The position numbers were made by a program, and so were the translations under genes. DNA of 64,000 nucleotides from an uncultured Acetatifactor sp. (lineage in GTDB: Bacteria; Bacillota; Clostridia; Lachnospirales; Lachnospiraceae), in the NCBI GenBank assembly GCA_947624245.1, contig CANQJL010000014.1, positions 1 to 64,000 of the forward strand, written 5' to 3'. The first letter of the stretch is position 1. Every line of letters begins with the position of its first letter. This document shows, piece by piece, positions 37,340-44,887 of this stretch. Under the pieces are notes generated by a model. That model had not been told where the DNA came from and did not search any database. It saw nothing but the letters and a program-made list of their open reading frames with translations.

Positions 37340-38563
37340 CTAAAGCCGCACTCCGTTCTTCTCAAGCAGCGCCCTGGCGCTCTCCACGGAATCCACGCCC
37401 GTCATATTCTTGATCGGAGCAAACTCCCTCTCCCGCTCCACCTCAAAGGGCAGACAATTTTCCATCTCATGAATCATATCCAGAACCAGACATTCATACT
37501 TATATCCGTTTGGCTCCGCAGGCTTTACTGTCTCTCCCATATCGCCCAGATAGGGAATTTTCTTTTCCACAACGTGGAGAGGAAGCTTTCGCTCCAAAAT
37601 GCGTTCCAATTCAGCCACGCTGAATAGATAGTTCAGTATCACGCCAAAATAGTAAGCGGGCACGCCGTTCTCATCCTTCGCCTGGGCCATTTCCTCCGTC
37701 AGCTCATAGTACTCCACAATGGACGGCCTGCCGTCCTCCAGACAGATGACACCCACCTTCTCATGGGGATCGTTCTTGCGCACTACCTTGGCGCCCGCCA
37801 CGCAGTTCTTTTGTATGACGGCGCCCACAAAGCAGGGGTCGGCGATCCGCTGCAGCACATTGTCCACCGCGAACACATTCAGCCATTCAATCCCTTCCCT
37901 GTGTACCAGCTCCAGCAGGCCTGCCTTTTTCAGGGAAATGAACCAGCCGCCGTTGCCGTTGGGAGAAGTGGACAGTCTGCCCTTTCCCTCCAGAAATATC
38001 TTCCCCCGGTAATCGGTGGCTACCGCCGTCTCCTGTTGGAAAAAGTGGACATATTCCCTGTTGTACCCGAAGAAATCGTGCTCCGTCAGAAAGCTTACCG
38101 TTTTCTCATGGTTCTTGTCGCTGGTCATCACGAACAGATGGATCCAGGTCTGTGCACTGCGGACCACATCCAGCAAATTGTGAATCTGACATTCAAAAAT
38201 ATAGAGCTCCCTGGTCAGACCTACATTGAACATGCCCTTAGGGTCCTCCGATCCCAGACGAGTGCCCATTCCTCCGGCCAGCAGCACCGCCCCCACCTTG
38301 CCGGACCGGATCGCTTCCAGGCCCGCTGCGGTGAAGGACTCCCTTTGCGCCTCGATCTCAGGTATCTGCATGGCAGACAGGGGTGTGATCACTCCTCTGG
38401 GCGCCGGTTCCGCGCTGTGCCTGCAGGCTTCCGGCACGTCCATGTCCGCGGCCTCAATCTGGGAAAGCAGCGCTTCTTTTTCTGTGTCCGAGAGCTCGTC
38501 ATAATATTTTAACAGGTGCTCCTGCCCGTATTTCTTCAGTTTTTCTTTTGCCTGCTCCAATCT
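37340..38563 (-). CDS. UDPGP-family uridylyltransferase (UDP-HexNAc/UDP-glucose pyrophosphorylase-like)
   Basis: This protein has about 407 residues. An N-terminal helical part is followed by the nucleotide loop [20 protein letters not shown] (about 93-112), the form typical of eukaryotic-type UDP-N-acetylhexosamine pyrophosphorylases. An NGNGG turn and [11 protein letters not shown] follow. It makes a UDP-sugar from UTP and a sugar 1-phosphate. Whether it prefers glucose, galactose or HexNAc cannot be read here, but galE downstream favours a UDP-hexose pathway. AGAGGG precedes the ATG. Confidence 0.9.
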   Translation of the reverse strand, partial: RLEQAKEKLKKYGQEHLLKYYDELSDTEKEALLSQIEAADMDVPEACRHSAEPAPRGVITPLSAMQIPEIEAQRESFTAAGLEAIRSGKVGAVLLAGGMGTRLGSEDPKGMFNVGLTRELYIFECQIHNLLDVVRSAQTWIHLFVMTSDKNHEKTVSFLTEHDFFGYNREYVHFFQQETAVATDYRGKIFLEGKGRLSTSPNGNGGWFISLKKAGLLELVHREGIEWLNVFAVDNVLQRIADPCFVGAVIQKNCVAGAKVVRKNDPHEKVGVICLEDGRPSIVEYYELTEEMAQAKDENGVPAYYFGVILNYLFSVAELERILERKLPLHVVEKKIPYLGDMGETVKPAEPNGYKYECLVLDMIHEMENCLPFEVEREREFAPIKNMTGVDSVESARALLEKNGVRL

Positions 38564-38613
38564 CATACCCGTCCCTCTTTCCGCCGCCTTCAGACAGCTT
38601 TCATACTCTATAA

Positions 38614-38642
38614 AGTATACCAAAATTTTCGGCTCTCTTCAA
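38614..38642 (-). promoter_or_regulatory. sigma-A promoter of the pyrophosphorylase-galE operon
   Basis: TTGAAG, 17 bases, TATACT on the minus strand, about 45 bases before the start. Confidence 0.7.
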
Positions 38643-38705
38643 CTTAAGCCTCAAGAAAATTTATTTAATCCTCAAGAAAATTTATGAAGAATATTTCTTA
38701 CACAT

Positions 38706-38754
38706 AAAAAAAGACCTCGATACGGCGATACATGAAAGTATCCGTATTTCGGTC
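38706..38754 (-). terminator. terminator after spoIIID
   Basis: On the minus strand GACCGAAATACGG pairs with CCGTATCGAGGTC with one mismatch, then seven Ts. It lies about ten bases after the spoIIID stop. Confidence 0.85.
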
Positions 38755-38762
38755 TCTTTTCG

Positions 38763-39026
38763 TCAATCTTCCGTCTGCAGTCTGTGCAGATACTTTTCCT
38801 TGGTAGCCATGCCGCCCCGGATATGGCGCTCCGACTTATTCACGTCCAGCACCTGTCTCGCCTGTTTCGCCAGCCCGGGATCGATCTGCATCAGGCGGTC
38901 TGTCACGTCCTTATGTACCGTACTCTTGCTCACGCCAAACGCCTTCGCCGTCTGCCGGACCGTGGCATTGCTCTCGATGATATAATTGGCAATGTTTATG
39001 GCGCGTTCCTCAATATATTCCTTCAT
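38763..39026 (-). CDS. spoIIID: sporulation transcriptional regulator SpoIIID
   Basis: This 87-residue protein is a DNA-binding helix-turn-helix protein with TVRQTAKAFGVSKSTVHKDV (about 22-41) and a basic tail with LDVNKSERHIRGG. In Bacillus and Clostridium it acts in the mother cell under sigma-E and helps switch to sigma-K. Its presence marks a spore former. Here no spoIIQ or mreB gene follows, because the gene is the last one before its terminator. The accessory island begins just upstream. Confidence 0.97.
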   Translation of the reverse strand: MKEYIEERAINIANYIIESNATVRQTAKAFGVSKSTVHKDVTDRLMQIDPGLAKQARQVLDVNKSERHIRGGMATKEKYLHRLQTED

Positions 39027-39491
39027 AGGGATTCCCTTAAGAATGTTTTTTACATCTTATGAGGAATCGAAAGGAGATATGCGTGGTCTTGTGAATTTCC
39101 CAAATATCCGCATACTCTGCCTCATCACAGATTGTCTCAGATATATGATACTGTCAGTAATATTAAATGTGAATTATCCGGCAACAAAGCAATCAAAAGC
39201 AGAAACAACTTTTCGCATTTTTGTAAATATATATAGTACCAATATCTTTTAGGGCATACTTTATTTTAAATCCTCATTCAGTTGTATAATGTTATCAGAC
39301 ATAGTTTTTGCTTTCATTAGTAAAATTTTGTGTGGTAACTCAATTCTACTAAACGGCATAGGCCATGTCTATTTTTATGAAATTGAATTTGCGAAATTAA
39401 TTATACGTCACCTTCCGAAAATGGACTAAATCAAAAATATTCCCGCGCCTAAAATGGTACAGAAATTTCGCACGATGATCAAAAAACATCA
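39027..39491. other. left island junction, non-coding except a transposase remnant
   Basis: This AT-rich 465-base stretch between spoIIID and the island holds the presumed spoIIID promoter region (no sigma-E site found with confidence) and the transposase fragment at 39261-39359. I see no complete gene. Confidence 0.6.
39261..39359 (-). pseudogene. N-terminal remnant of an IS256-like transposase
   Basis: A 32-residue reading frame begins MPFSRIELPHKILLM and contains MSDNIIQLNEDL before a stop. The NIIQLNEDL start strongly recalls N-termini of IS256/mutator-family transposases in clostridia. The rest of the transposase is absent. Identification rests on about a dozen residues. Confidence 0.45.
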
Positions 39492-40751
39492 TTATGCATT
39501 CAGTATCAAGGTGATGATTGCAATTATAATGGCGACTACTGATATATATTGATTGCTCTTTGTATAATTTATATTGCACAAAGCATTTAAATAAGCATAG
39601 TAATTAGTATAGATGCTTTTGTAATCAATATTTATTTGAGCAACATATTTATTCAATTTTTGCTCTTTATAACCCAAATATAATTTCCAATTTTTATCAA
39701 AGTACTTATAAATATCACTATTGTTTTTGGCTTGCATTTCGTAAAGACTCTGCATTTTATTTAATAAATAGATAAATTTTTTGTTATACTTTGCTTTTTT
39801 TCTACCCGTTGAGTATTTTGAAAACTCCAGTTCAAATATTTTCAATTCTCGATGACCAAAAAACATATAATAAAATGAATTTCCATATTGCGCTATATAA
39901 GATGATAGACTAAATTGTGGAATATTATTATTTCCAGCCATAAGCCAATAGTTGTAATTAGAATCACATATAATCATATAGTTTCCTTTTTTATTGTAAT
40001 AAGAAATACCACAATAACCAAAGTCTAATGTCTCAATATTTATAGGCTCTTTTCTTGTCATATGAACCATACTAATTAATCTATGTTTCTGACCTTGTTC
40101 ACTATAAAAAACACTTGTTATGTAATGTTGAAAAATCAGGACAAAGAAGTCTTCATTCATTTCATTCAAAAGATGAAAATCGACAATATTTTTGTTCTTT
40201 ATAAAATAATAAGGCAAATAATCCTTTTTATTTAATTTTTTTATATTATCGCAAATAAAACGTATACAACTTTCTTCGTTTAAATTATGTTTCAAAGAAA
40301 ATTTGTATTCAAAAAGAGCAAAATAACTATTAATTTGACTCCAGGTTATTTCCACACTTCCAATATATTTATCATCAAGAAATTCTATTTCTGCAAAGAT
40401 CCCGTGGAATGAACCAGAATATTGCAAATGCACATAGTCATAGGTTTTAAAGACAGATGGCTTTTTATAATTAATAGTGGTTTTATATTTTGGGGGTGAT
40501 AAAGCATATAATCGTTTGCTGAGTTTGGTGATTCCATCGTTTGATAATATGTCACTTATGGTTATGCTTGTAACAATATGATTTTCATACCAATCTGTAC
40601 GGTTTCCCAAATTTGGATCGTTTTTTTCAAATTCCAAAATTTCTCTTTTGTACTTCTCATCATATTTTCTTTGTGTGTCTACATAAGTGTTATTGTTAAC
40701 ATGTTTCAAGTAGTATTTGTAACTTTTTTTAAATTTATTTTTTATATCCAT
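39492..40751 (-). CDS. unrecognised 419-residue tail-anchored protein
   Basis: I do not recognise this protein. It is basic and rich in Asn, Lys, Tyr and Ile, in AT-rich DNA. Residues about 1-60 are charged helix, and 100-330 look like a mixed alpha/beta domain with many aromatic residues (VHLQYSGSFHGIF, GNYMIICDSNYNYW). A helical part follows, and the very C-terminus is a membrane segment (ISVVAIIIAIITLILNA), so it should be a tail-anchored cytoplasmic protein. GAGG precedes the ATG. A frameshifted small gene ends nine bases upstream, suggesting a former two-gene unit. Its place beside restriction and toxin-like genes makes a defence or membrane-effector role possible, but nothing proves it. 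Confidence 0.7.
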   Translation of the reverse strand: MDIKNKFKKSYKYYLKHVNNNTYVDTQRKYDEKYKREILEFEKNDPNLGNRTDWYENHIVTSITISDILSNDGITKLSKRLYALSPPKYKTTINYKKPSVFKTYDYVHLQYSGSFHGIFAEIEFLDDKYIGSVEITWSQINSYFALFEYKFSLKHNLNEESCIRFICDNIKKLNKKDYLPYYFIKNKNIVDFHLLNEMNEDFFVLIFQHYITSVFYSEQGQKHRLISMVHMTRKEPINIETLDFGYCGISYYNKKGNYMIICDSNYNYWLMAGNNNIPQFSLSSYIAQYGNSFYYMFFGHRELKIFELEFSKYSTGRKKAKYNKKFIYLLNKMQSLYEMQAKNNSDIYKYFDKNWKLYLGYKEQKLNKYVAQINIDYKSIYTNYYAYLNALCNINYTKSNQYISVVAIIIAIITLILNA

Positions 40752-40759
40752 AATGGCCT

Positions 40760-40992
40760 CTATATTTTCTCTATGTCCTCAATCTCACAACGAAACATTT
40801 CTATTCCAAACTTTGCATTTGGGATTGAAATAATTTCTATGCTCTTATCTTTTTCCTCATCGTTATCAAGAACAACTGCATAAGTGTCTACATATTCAAT
40901 ATGCTTTCCCCTGTTTTTTCTGTTATTTTCATACTTTTAAAAAGATAGCTATTTAGCTTTTCTATAAAATGATCACTACCTTTTATGTTCAT
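40760..40992 (-). pseudogene. frameshifted small gene upstream of the tail-anchored protein
   Basis: An ATG at 40992 opens MNIKGSDHFIEKLNSYLFK, which closes early. A -1 shift near TTTTTAAAAG continues into YENNRKNRGKHIEYVDTY and VVLDNDEEKDKSIEIISI and ends EIEDIEKI at 40760. Together this is a plausible protein of about 77 residues. It ends just before the 419-residue gene. A sequencing error at the A/T run could mimic this. Confidence 0.5.
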
Positions 40993-41119
40993 GCGCATTC
41001 ATAGCAGTATAAAGTGTCGCCATGCCGACGCTTGACGTTAAAATACCAAATTCCAGACCTGTACTGGTTCGCTCAGCATAAGCCTGTCTGACATTGTTCT
41101 CACCATTTTGTAGCGTTCT
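40976..41119 (-). pseudogene. truncated gene remnant
   Basis: A 47-residue frame without a start codon reads TLQNGENNVRQAYAERTSTG then LEFGILTSSVGMATLYTAMN and ends AHEHKR. Its stop overlaps the start of the next frame by 17 bases, as in a real gene pair. I take it as the C-terminal end of a lost gene; the family is unknown. Confidence 0.35.
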
Positions 41120-41195
41120 TCACTATTCAAGCAACAACTTGCTGAGACAAAAAACACGTCCCAAGTAAGATGCGAAAAATCAAATTGTGCAACAG

Positions 41196-41657
41196 TCAGA
41201 AAGCAAACCCCTCTGCACGGGCAAACCCAACAAAATCAATGCACTCGATTTTATACGCATCGCATACATCTGGTATTTTGGGTGCTTTTATGTTCCTTGT
41301 TCGTGCCTCTTCCGTAACGACTTTGCAATTTTCTTGCTTCGCTAATGCTATAACAAATGGATCGGCTGAATTCTTTTTACTTCCACCTTCTACTAACCCA
41401 CGATATGAAAAAAGGATTTCTCGAACTTCCTGCTGTACTGGTACGCTGGATGGTAAAAAGTATTCTTTGCAAGCTTTTGCCCATTTTTCTAAATCATCTC
41501 CACCTATCATTATTTCGTCATAGACTTCCTGACTGGAAATAATCGTACCATCCTCCATTAACTCTCTAATTCTATTCCAAAGAGAGGGAAAGATGTCAAT
41601 AGGTTGGCGCCTTTGAAGGTTAATAAAAATGTTGCTATCGAACACATATTTCGCCAT
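41196..41657 (-). CDS. PIN-like DUF4411 protein, probable toxin
   Basis: This 153-residue protein starts MAKYVFDSNIFINL. It has acidic residues in PIN-domain order: Asp in FDSN (residue 7), Glu in EVYDEI, Asp in NSADPFVIALA and a further acid in VTEEARTR. PIN domains are metal-dependent RNases. DUF4411 genes usually follow an XRE-ImmA/IrrE gene and are predicted toxins of such pairs. The start overlaps the preceding stop by one base (TGATG), so translation is likely coupled to the ImmA-like gene, which carries a premature amber codon. Confidence 0.85.
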   Translation of the reverse strand: MAKYVFDSNIFINLQRRQPIDIFPSLWNRIRELMEDGTIISSQEVYDEIMIGGDDLEKWAKACKEYFLPSSVPVQQEVREILFSYRGLVEGGSKKNSADPFVIALAKQENCKVVTEEARTRNIKAPKIPDVCDAYKIECIDFVGFARAEGFAF

Positions 41658-42826
41658 CAATAACACCACCTTTCGATAGCTCCGAAGTGCTTAACACGCA
41701 ATCCTAAAAGATAGTTGCTTGTTTCTCTAGAACTAAGTTTATCTGCATGATAAGCGGTTATCACAGTTTTTGCATATAGCTTACCAACTTGAGTTCCCTT
41801 GTCTAATGCAGGAGGAAGAAAACCGTCTTGCTTTTTTTGTTTTTTGTATACTATATATTCTTCGGAATACCTTTTAAGTGTATCGAAATATGTGGTGCGT
41901 TCAATAACACCAATGTCCCACAGTCGATGAAGAACAACTTCCTTACTTACCGCAAAATCTCTTGCAAGGGCATTCACATAAATGTCATCAAACCCATACT
42001 GTTGGATTAAAGACACATACTTATTTTGCTTTAATTGCATTGTCGGAACTAATGCCAATCCTGCAATTTTATTGCAGAACAATTCTATCTGGTTAATTTG
42101 ATCCTTGTCTTGGCTCAAATCATTACAAATGCCTGATGTTCGAGATAAAACATGTACCAATTCATGAAATAGCGTAAATAACCTCGCACTTGGCTCATCC
42201 TTGCGATTTAATGCAATAATCGGAAACTCTTCATAAGCTATCGACAATCCTCGCATTTCTTCTGGCCGGACTTTAGCAGCTTGAAATATAAGAAAGTCCT
42301 GTTCCTCCAATTTGGAAATGCAATACGCCAGAGCTGCTTCTGGCTTTCGCAGTTTTATTTGCAATTGATTTGTCAGAGACAAAAAACTTCTAATCTGAGT
42401 TGCGAATACATCCTCAGCAGTATCAGCCGATATATTTAAAGCAAGTGGGATTGGCTCAATCTCCTCTTCCTTGTATAGTGCAATCATAGTATCCCTACGA
42501 TCTTCGATGTCTCTCAAAAACCATCTCAACTCACGGGACATTTCACCAACACCCCAGTTGCCAAAAGTTCTATAATCGACTTTGTCCAACCGTTTTGTTT
42601 TTTGTGGTGTATCAGGCAAATAGAAAAAAGCAAATGGTACACGGTATTGCTTGGCAAGGGCCTTTGCCTAGGGTAAGGTGGGATACTCACTGCCATTTTC
42701 CCACGCCTTTACATTGGCGACTTCAACTTTCAATTTTAGCGCAACCTCTTCTAAAGTGATTCTATCCAGACTACGAGCCCACTGAAGCACTTCGGGTGTT
42801 ACGATTGCCGGAATACTCTTTGCCAT
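41657..42826 (-). pseudogene. XRE-ImmA/IrrE metallopeptidase gene interrupted by an in-frame amber codon
   Basis: The frame opens at the ATG at 42826 with an XRE-type helix-turn-helix (ITLEEVALKLKVEVANVKAW). It meets TAG at 42670-42668 (codon 53) in the context SEYPTLP-stop-AKALAKQYRVPFAFFYLPD, where homologues have Gln or another residue. The same frame then runs on to 41657 without a break. The ImmA/IrrE zinc site is intact in LFTLFHELVHVLSR. Restart inside, for example at TTG 42619, would give a 320-residue protein without the HTH, but I see no good ribosome-binding site for it. CAG-to-TAG is the simplest change. It is probably a recent nonsense mutation or, less likely, a suppressed codon. 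Confidence 0.8.
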
Positions 42827-42860
42827 CGTTACCGTTCCCTTTCCAAATAAATATAAAGTC

Positions 42861-44873
42861 CTATTCTATAGTAAGAAGGCTATCTTTAAAAGCCTTCGGA
42901 TAAGATAGCTTTATAACAGCTTGTGCAAACACAATAACATATGCATATACTATTCCTTCGCCAAAGCGATCATGCAACAAGCTTTTACCATCGGGGCAGA
43001 AACTAACCTCATCTGGTAGGGACCTCAAATATGGCAATTCAATGATCTTTGCAGGGCAATCAGGAAAACTTGCTTCAAGCGCTACAACTTGCCCTTCTCC
43101 AAAAACTTCATGTTTTATGATAGCACCTGCCGGTATTAAAAGTTCTTCTGAATCTTTGCAAGCAATAGTTTCTCCTGCAATCTCAGATGCTTTTTCGGAA
43201 ACAGTAGCATCAATATATTGTTTCCAAGCCGGGGCTTCTAAAATATCTCTACGAGACTCGCACCCTACAATCAACTCTCTGAGTTTTTCAGGATTCGCCT
43301 TATTCGACTCAAACATTGCCACAAAATATTTCTGGAACTGTCCTAATGTCAGCGGAACAATATCCAACCGTTGTTTTACATCACCTTTTGCATACCAAAT
43401 ACCATGTCTGAATGTTTCTGCTGTGTTTGTGTCGATACGAACAGCAATAAACATACCGTAAACGGGTTTATCATATTTTAGAACAGCATCAGAAACGTGC
43501 CGTCTAACAGGTTCGCCCTCCATTGCTTCCTGGCGGGAAGATGTGGACATAGTGACTTCAGTCAAGATGGTAAAGTCATTAAACTCACAATACAGATCGC
43601 CTTTTCCGCCGCCCGCAGCTGAAACAGGCATAAAATCAGGATCCAATTTGAAGCCACGAACTTCATAAGGCTTATTGACCATGTGATCAATCGCCAATGC
43701 TGCGCGCCAAAGTGTCCATTCAAGATACACAGAAGTTTCATCCTTGGGTACTTCAATGGCATTATCTTCGTCGTAGACCAACTTACCGCCGCCTTTGATT
43801 AGTAGTGTCATATAGTCCCTGATTTCTTCCCACTGATTACACTGATCGTTGGCATACTGAATTTCGTCTGTCTCAGTGAGAATATTTTCGAGCCTCTGTC
43901 TTGCAATATTAATTTCTGCTGCAGTATTCAGAGGCAGATCAGAAATATCAAACAGTATATGACGCTCTTTCATCTGCCTAATTAAATCATCCAACAAAGA
44001 TTTTGCGACATCCATGTTGTCGGTAGGCAAAGGTGCACCAGTGCAGAGCAACTTATATTGCTCCATAATAGGAGCGGAACTTGCAGTAGATTTGGCAAGT
44101 TTCTCTGCCAGAACATGCTTTGCGGGAACGATCATAAGCCCTCTACCCTTTCGTTGAAGCACACCAGAAATACGGAGATATCGCATATTCATATCGCTGT
44201 AATCCAAGAAATTATCAGCTTTTTTATCATAGTTTTCACCTCTTTTGGCAATCTCTTTCTTGTCAAAGGGCCGCTTAGCTGGGGCAACAGCTCTCCGTTG
44301 GCGTAGATCAAGTATTTTGTCAACAACTTCATCCAAGTTGTCGCTGGGATTGGTGGTATGTCCCCACAGAGCAAATTCGATTCTGCTCAGTTCCGAGGCT
44401 CCCGTGCGCTTCTCAAGCTCCAACATAATCGCTAGCAACCACCTTAACGGAGAAAAATAGTGTATACCATCTGACATCGGAAACTGTTCTACGCTCATCG
44501 CTCGGAGATAGCATTCCTGTACCGCAGGGTATGTATCTGCTTTTAGAAACGATCTGCCAAAGGGCGTAATGTCGTCCAATGCGCCAAGCTCCTCTTGTTG
44601 ACCGTCTTTCGTCTGAATCTGTGGATAAATCAAGCCGTTCTTGGCAAACATCAAACGCCATTTACGGGCATGACTCCCAGAACTGTCCTTGCCTTCTTCG
44701 TTCTGAATTATACCTTTTTCATCAAGCAAATTCATAAATCCAAGTTCATTTTCACGCCCATGAAGGTGACCAACAAATGCAGAGTTAGCAAAGACAGAAA
44801 ATCCCTCTTGAATTCGATTGGGATTGCGCAGGCCAGTGTTTCCTACTAGCCATATTTTGATCTGCTCGTTCAT
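42861..44873 (-). CDS. type IIS restriction endonuclease, AlwI/BstNBI family
   Basis: This 670-residue protein matches by eye the catalytic region of the nicking enzyme Nt.BstNBI. The four acidic residues line up with very similar spacing: Glu385 in YLEWTLW, Asp426 in GKGDLY, Glu439 in LTEVT and Glu452 in EAMEGEPVRRH. IVPLTLGQFQKYF follows. The N-terminal part (about 1-350) would be the DNA-recognition region. The family cuts or nicks at a fixed distance from a short asymmetric site, such as GGATC or GAGTC; the site here is unknown. Beyond the catalytic core, about 90 residues hold two HxxFGEGxV motifs at about 588-597 and 634-642, like the UvrD/PcrA C-terminal Tudor fold. It follows the methyltransferase by 14 bases, with GGAGG before the ATG. 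Confidence 0.88.
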   Translation of the reverse strand: MNEQIKIWLVGNTGLRNPNRIQEGFSVFANSAFVGHLHGRENELGFMNLLDEKGIIQNEEGKDSSGSHARKWRLMFAKNGLIYPQIQTKDGQQEELGALDDITPFGRSFLKADTYPAVQECYLRAMSVEQFPMSDGIHYFSPLRWLLAIMLELEKRTGASELSRIEFALWGHTTNPSDNLDEVVDKILDLRQRRAVAPAKRPFDKKEIAKRGENYDKKADNFLDYSDMNMRYLRISGVLQRKGRGLMIVPAKHVLAEKLAKSTASSAPIMEQYKLLCTGAPLPTDNMDVAKSLLDDLIRQMKERHILFDISDLPLNTAAEINIARQRLENILTETDEIQYANDQCNQWEEIRDYMTLLIKGGGKLVYDEDNAIEVPKDETSVYLEWTLWRAALAIDHMVNKPYEVRGFKLDPDFMPVSAAGGGKGDLYCEFNDFTILTEVTMSTSSRQEAMEGEPVRRHVSDAVLKYDKPVYGMFIAVRIDTNTAETFRHGIWYAKGDVKQRLDIVPLTLGQFQKYFVAMFESNKANPEKLRELIVGCESRRDILEAPAWKQYIDATVSEKASEIAGETIACKDSEELLIPAGAIIKHEVFGEGQVVALEASFPDCPAKIIELPYLRSLPDEVSFCPDGKSLLHDRFGEGIVYAYVIVFAQAVIKLSYPKAFKDSLLTIE

Positions 44874-44887
44874 GCTACAACCTCCAA

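Noticed and set aside
39027-39160. Sigma-E promoter of spoIIID
   Set aside because: CATATATC and an upstream GGATAATT occur, but their spacing does not fit the sigma-E consensus, so I do not call it.
40930-40960. Programmed -1 frameshift in the small gene at 40760-40992
   Set aside because: The run TTTTTAAAAG does not form a proper slippery heptamer in the reading frame. A mutation or sequencing error is simpler.
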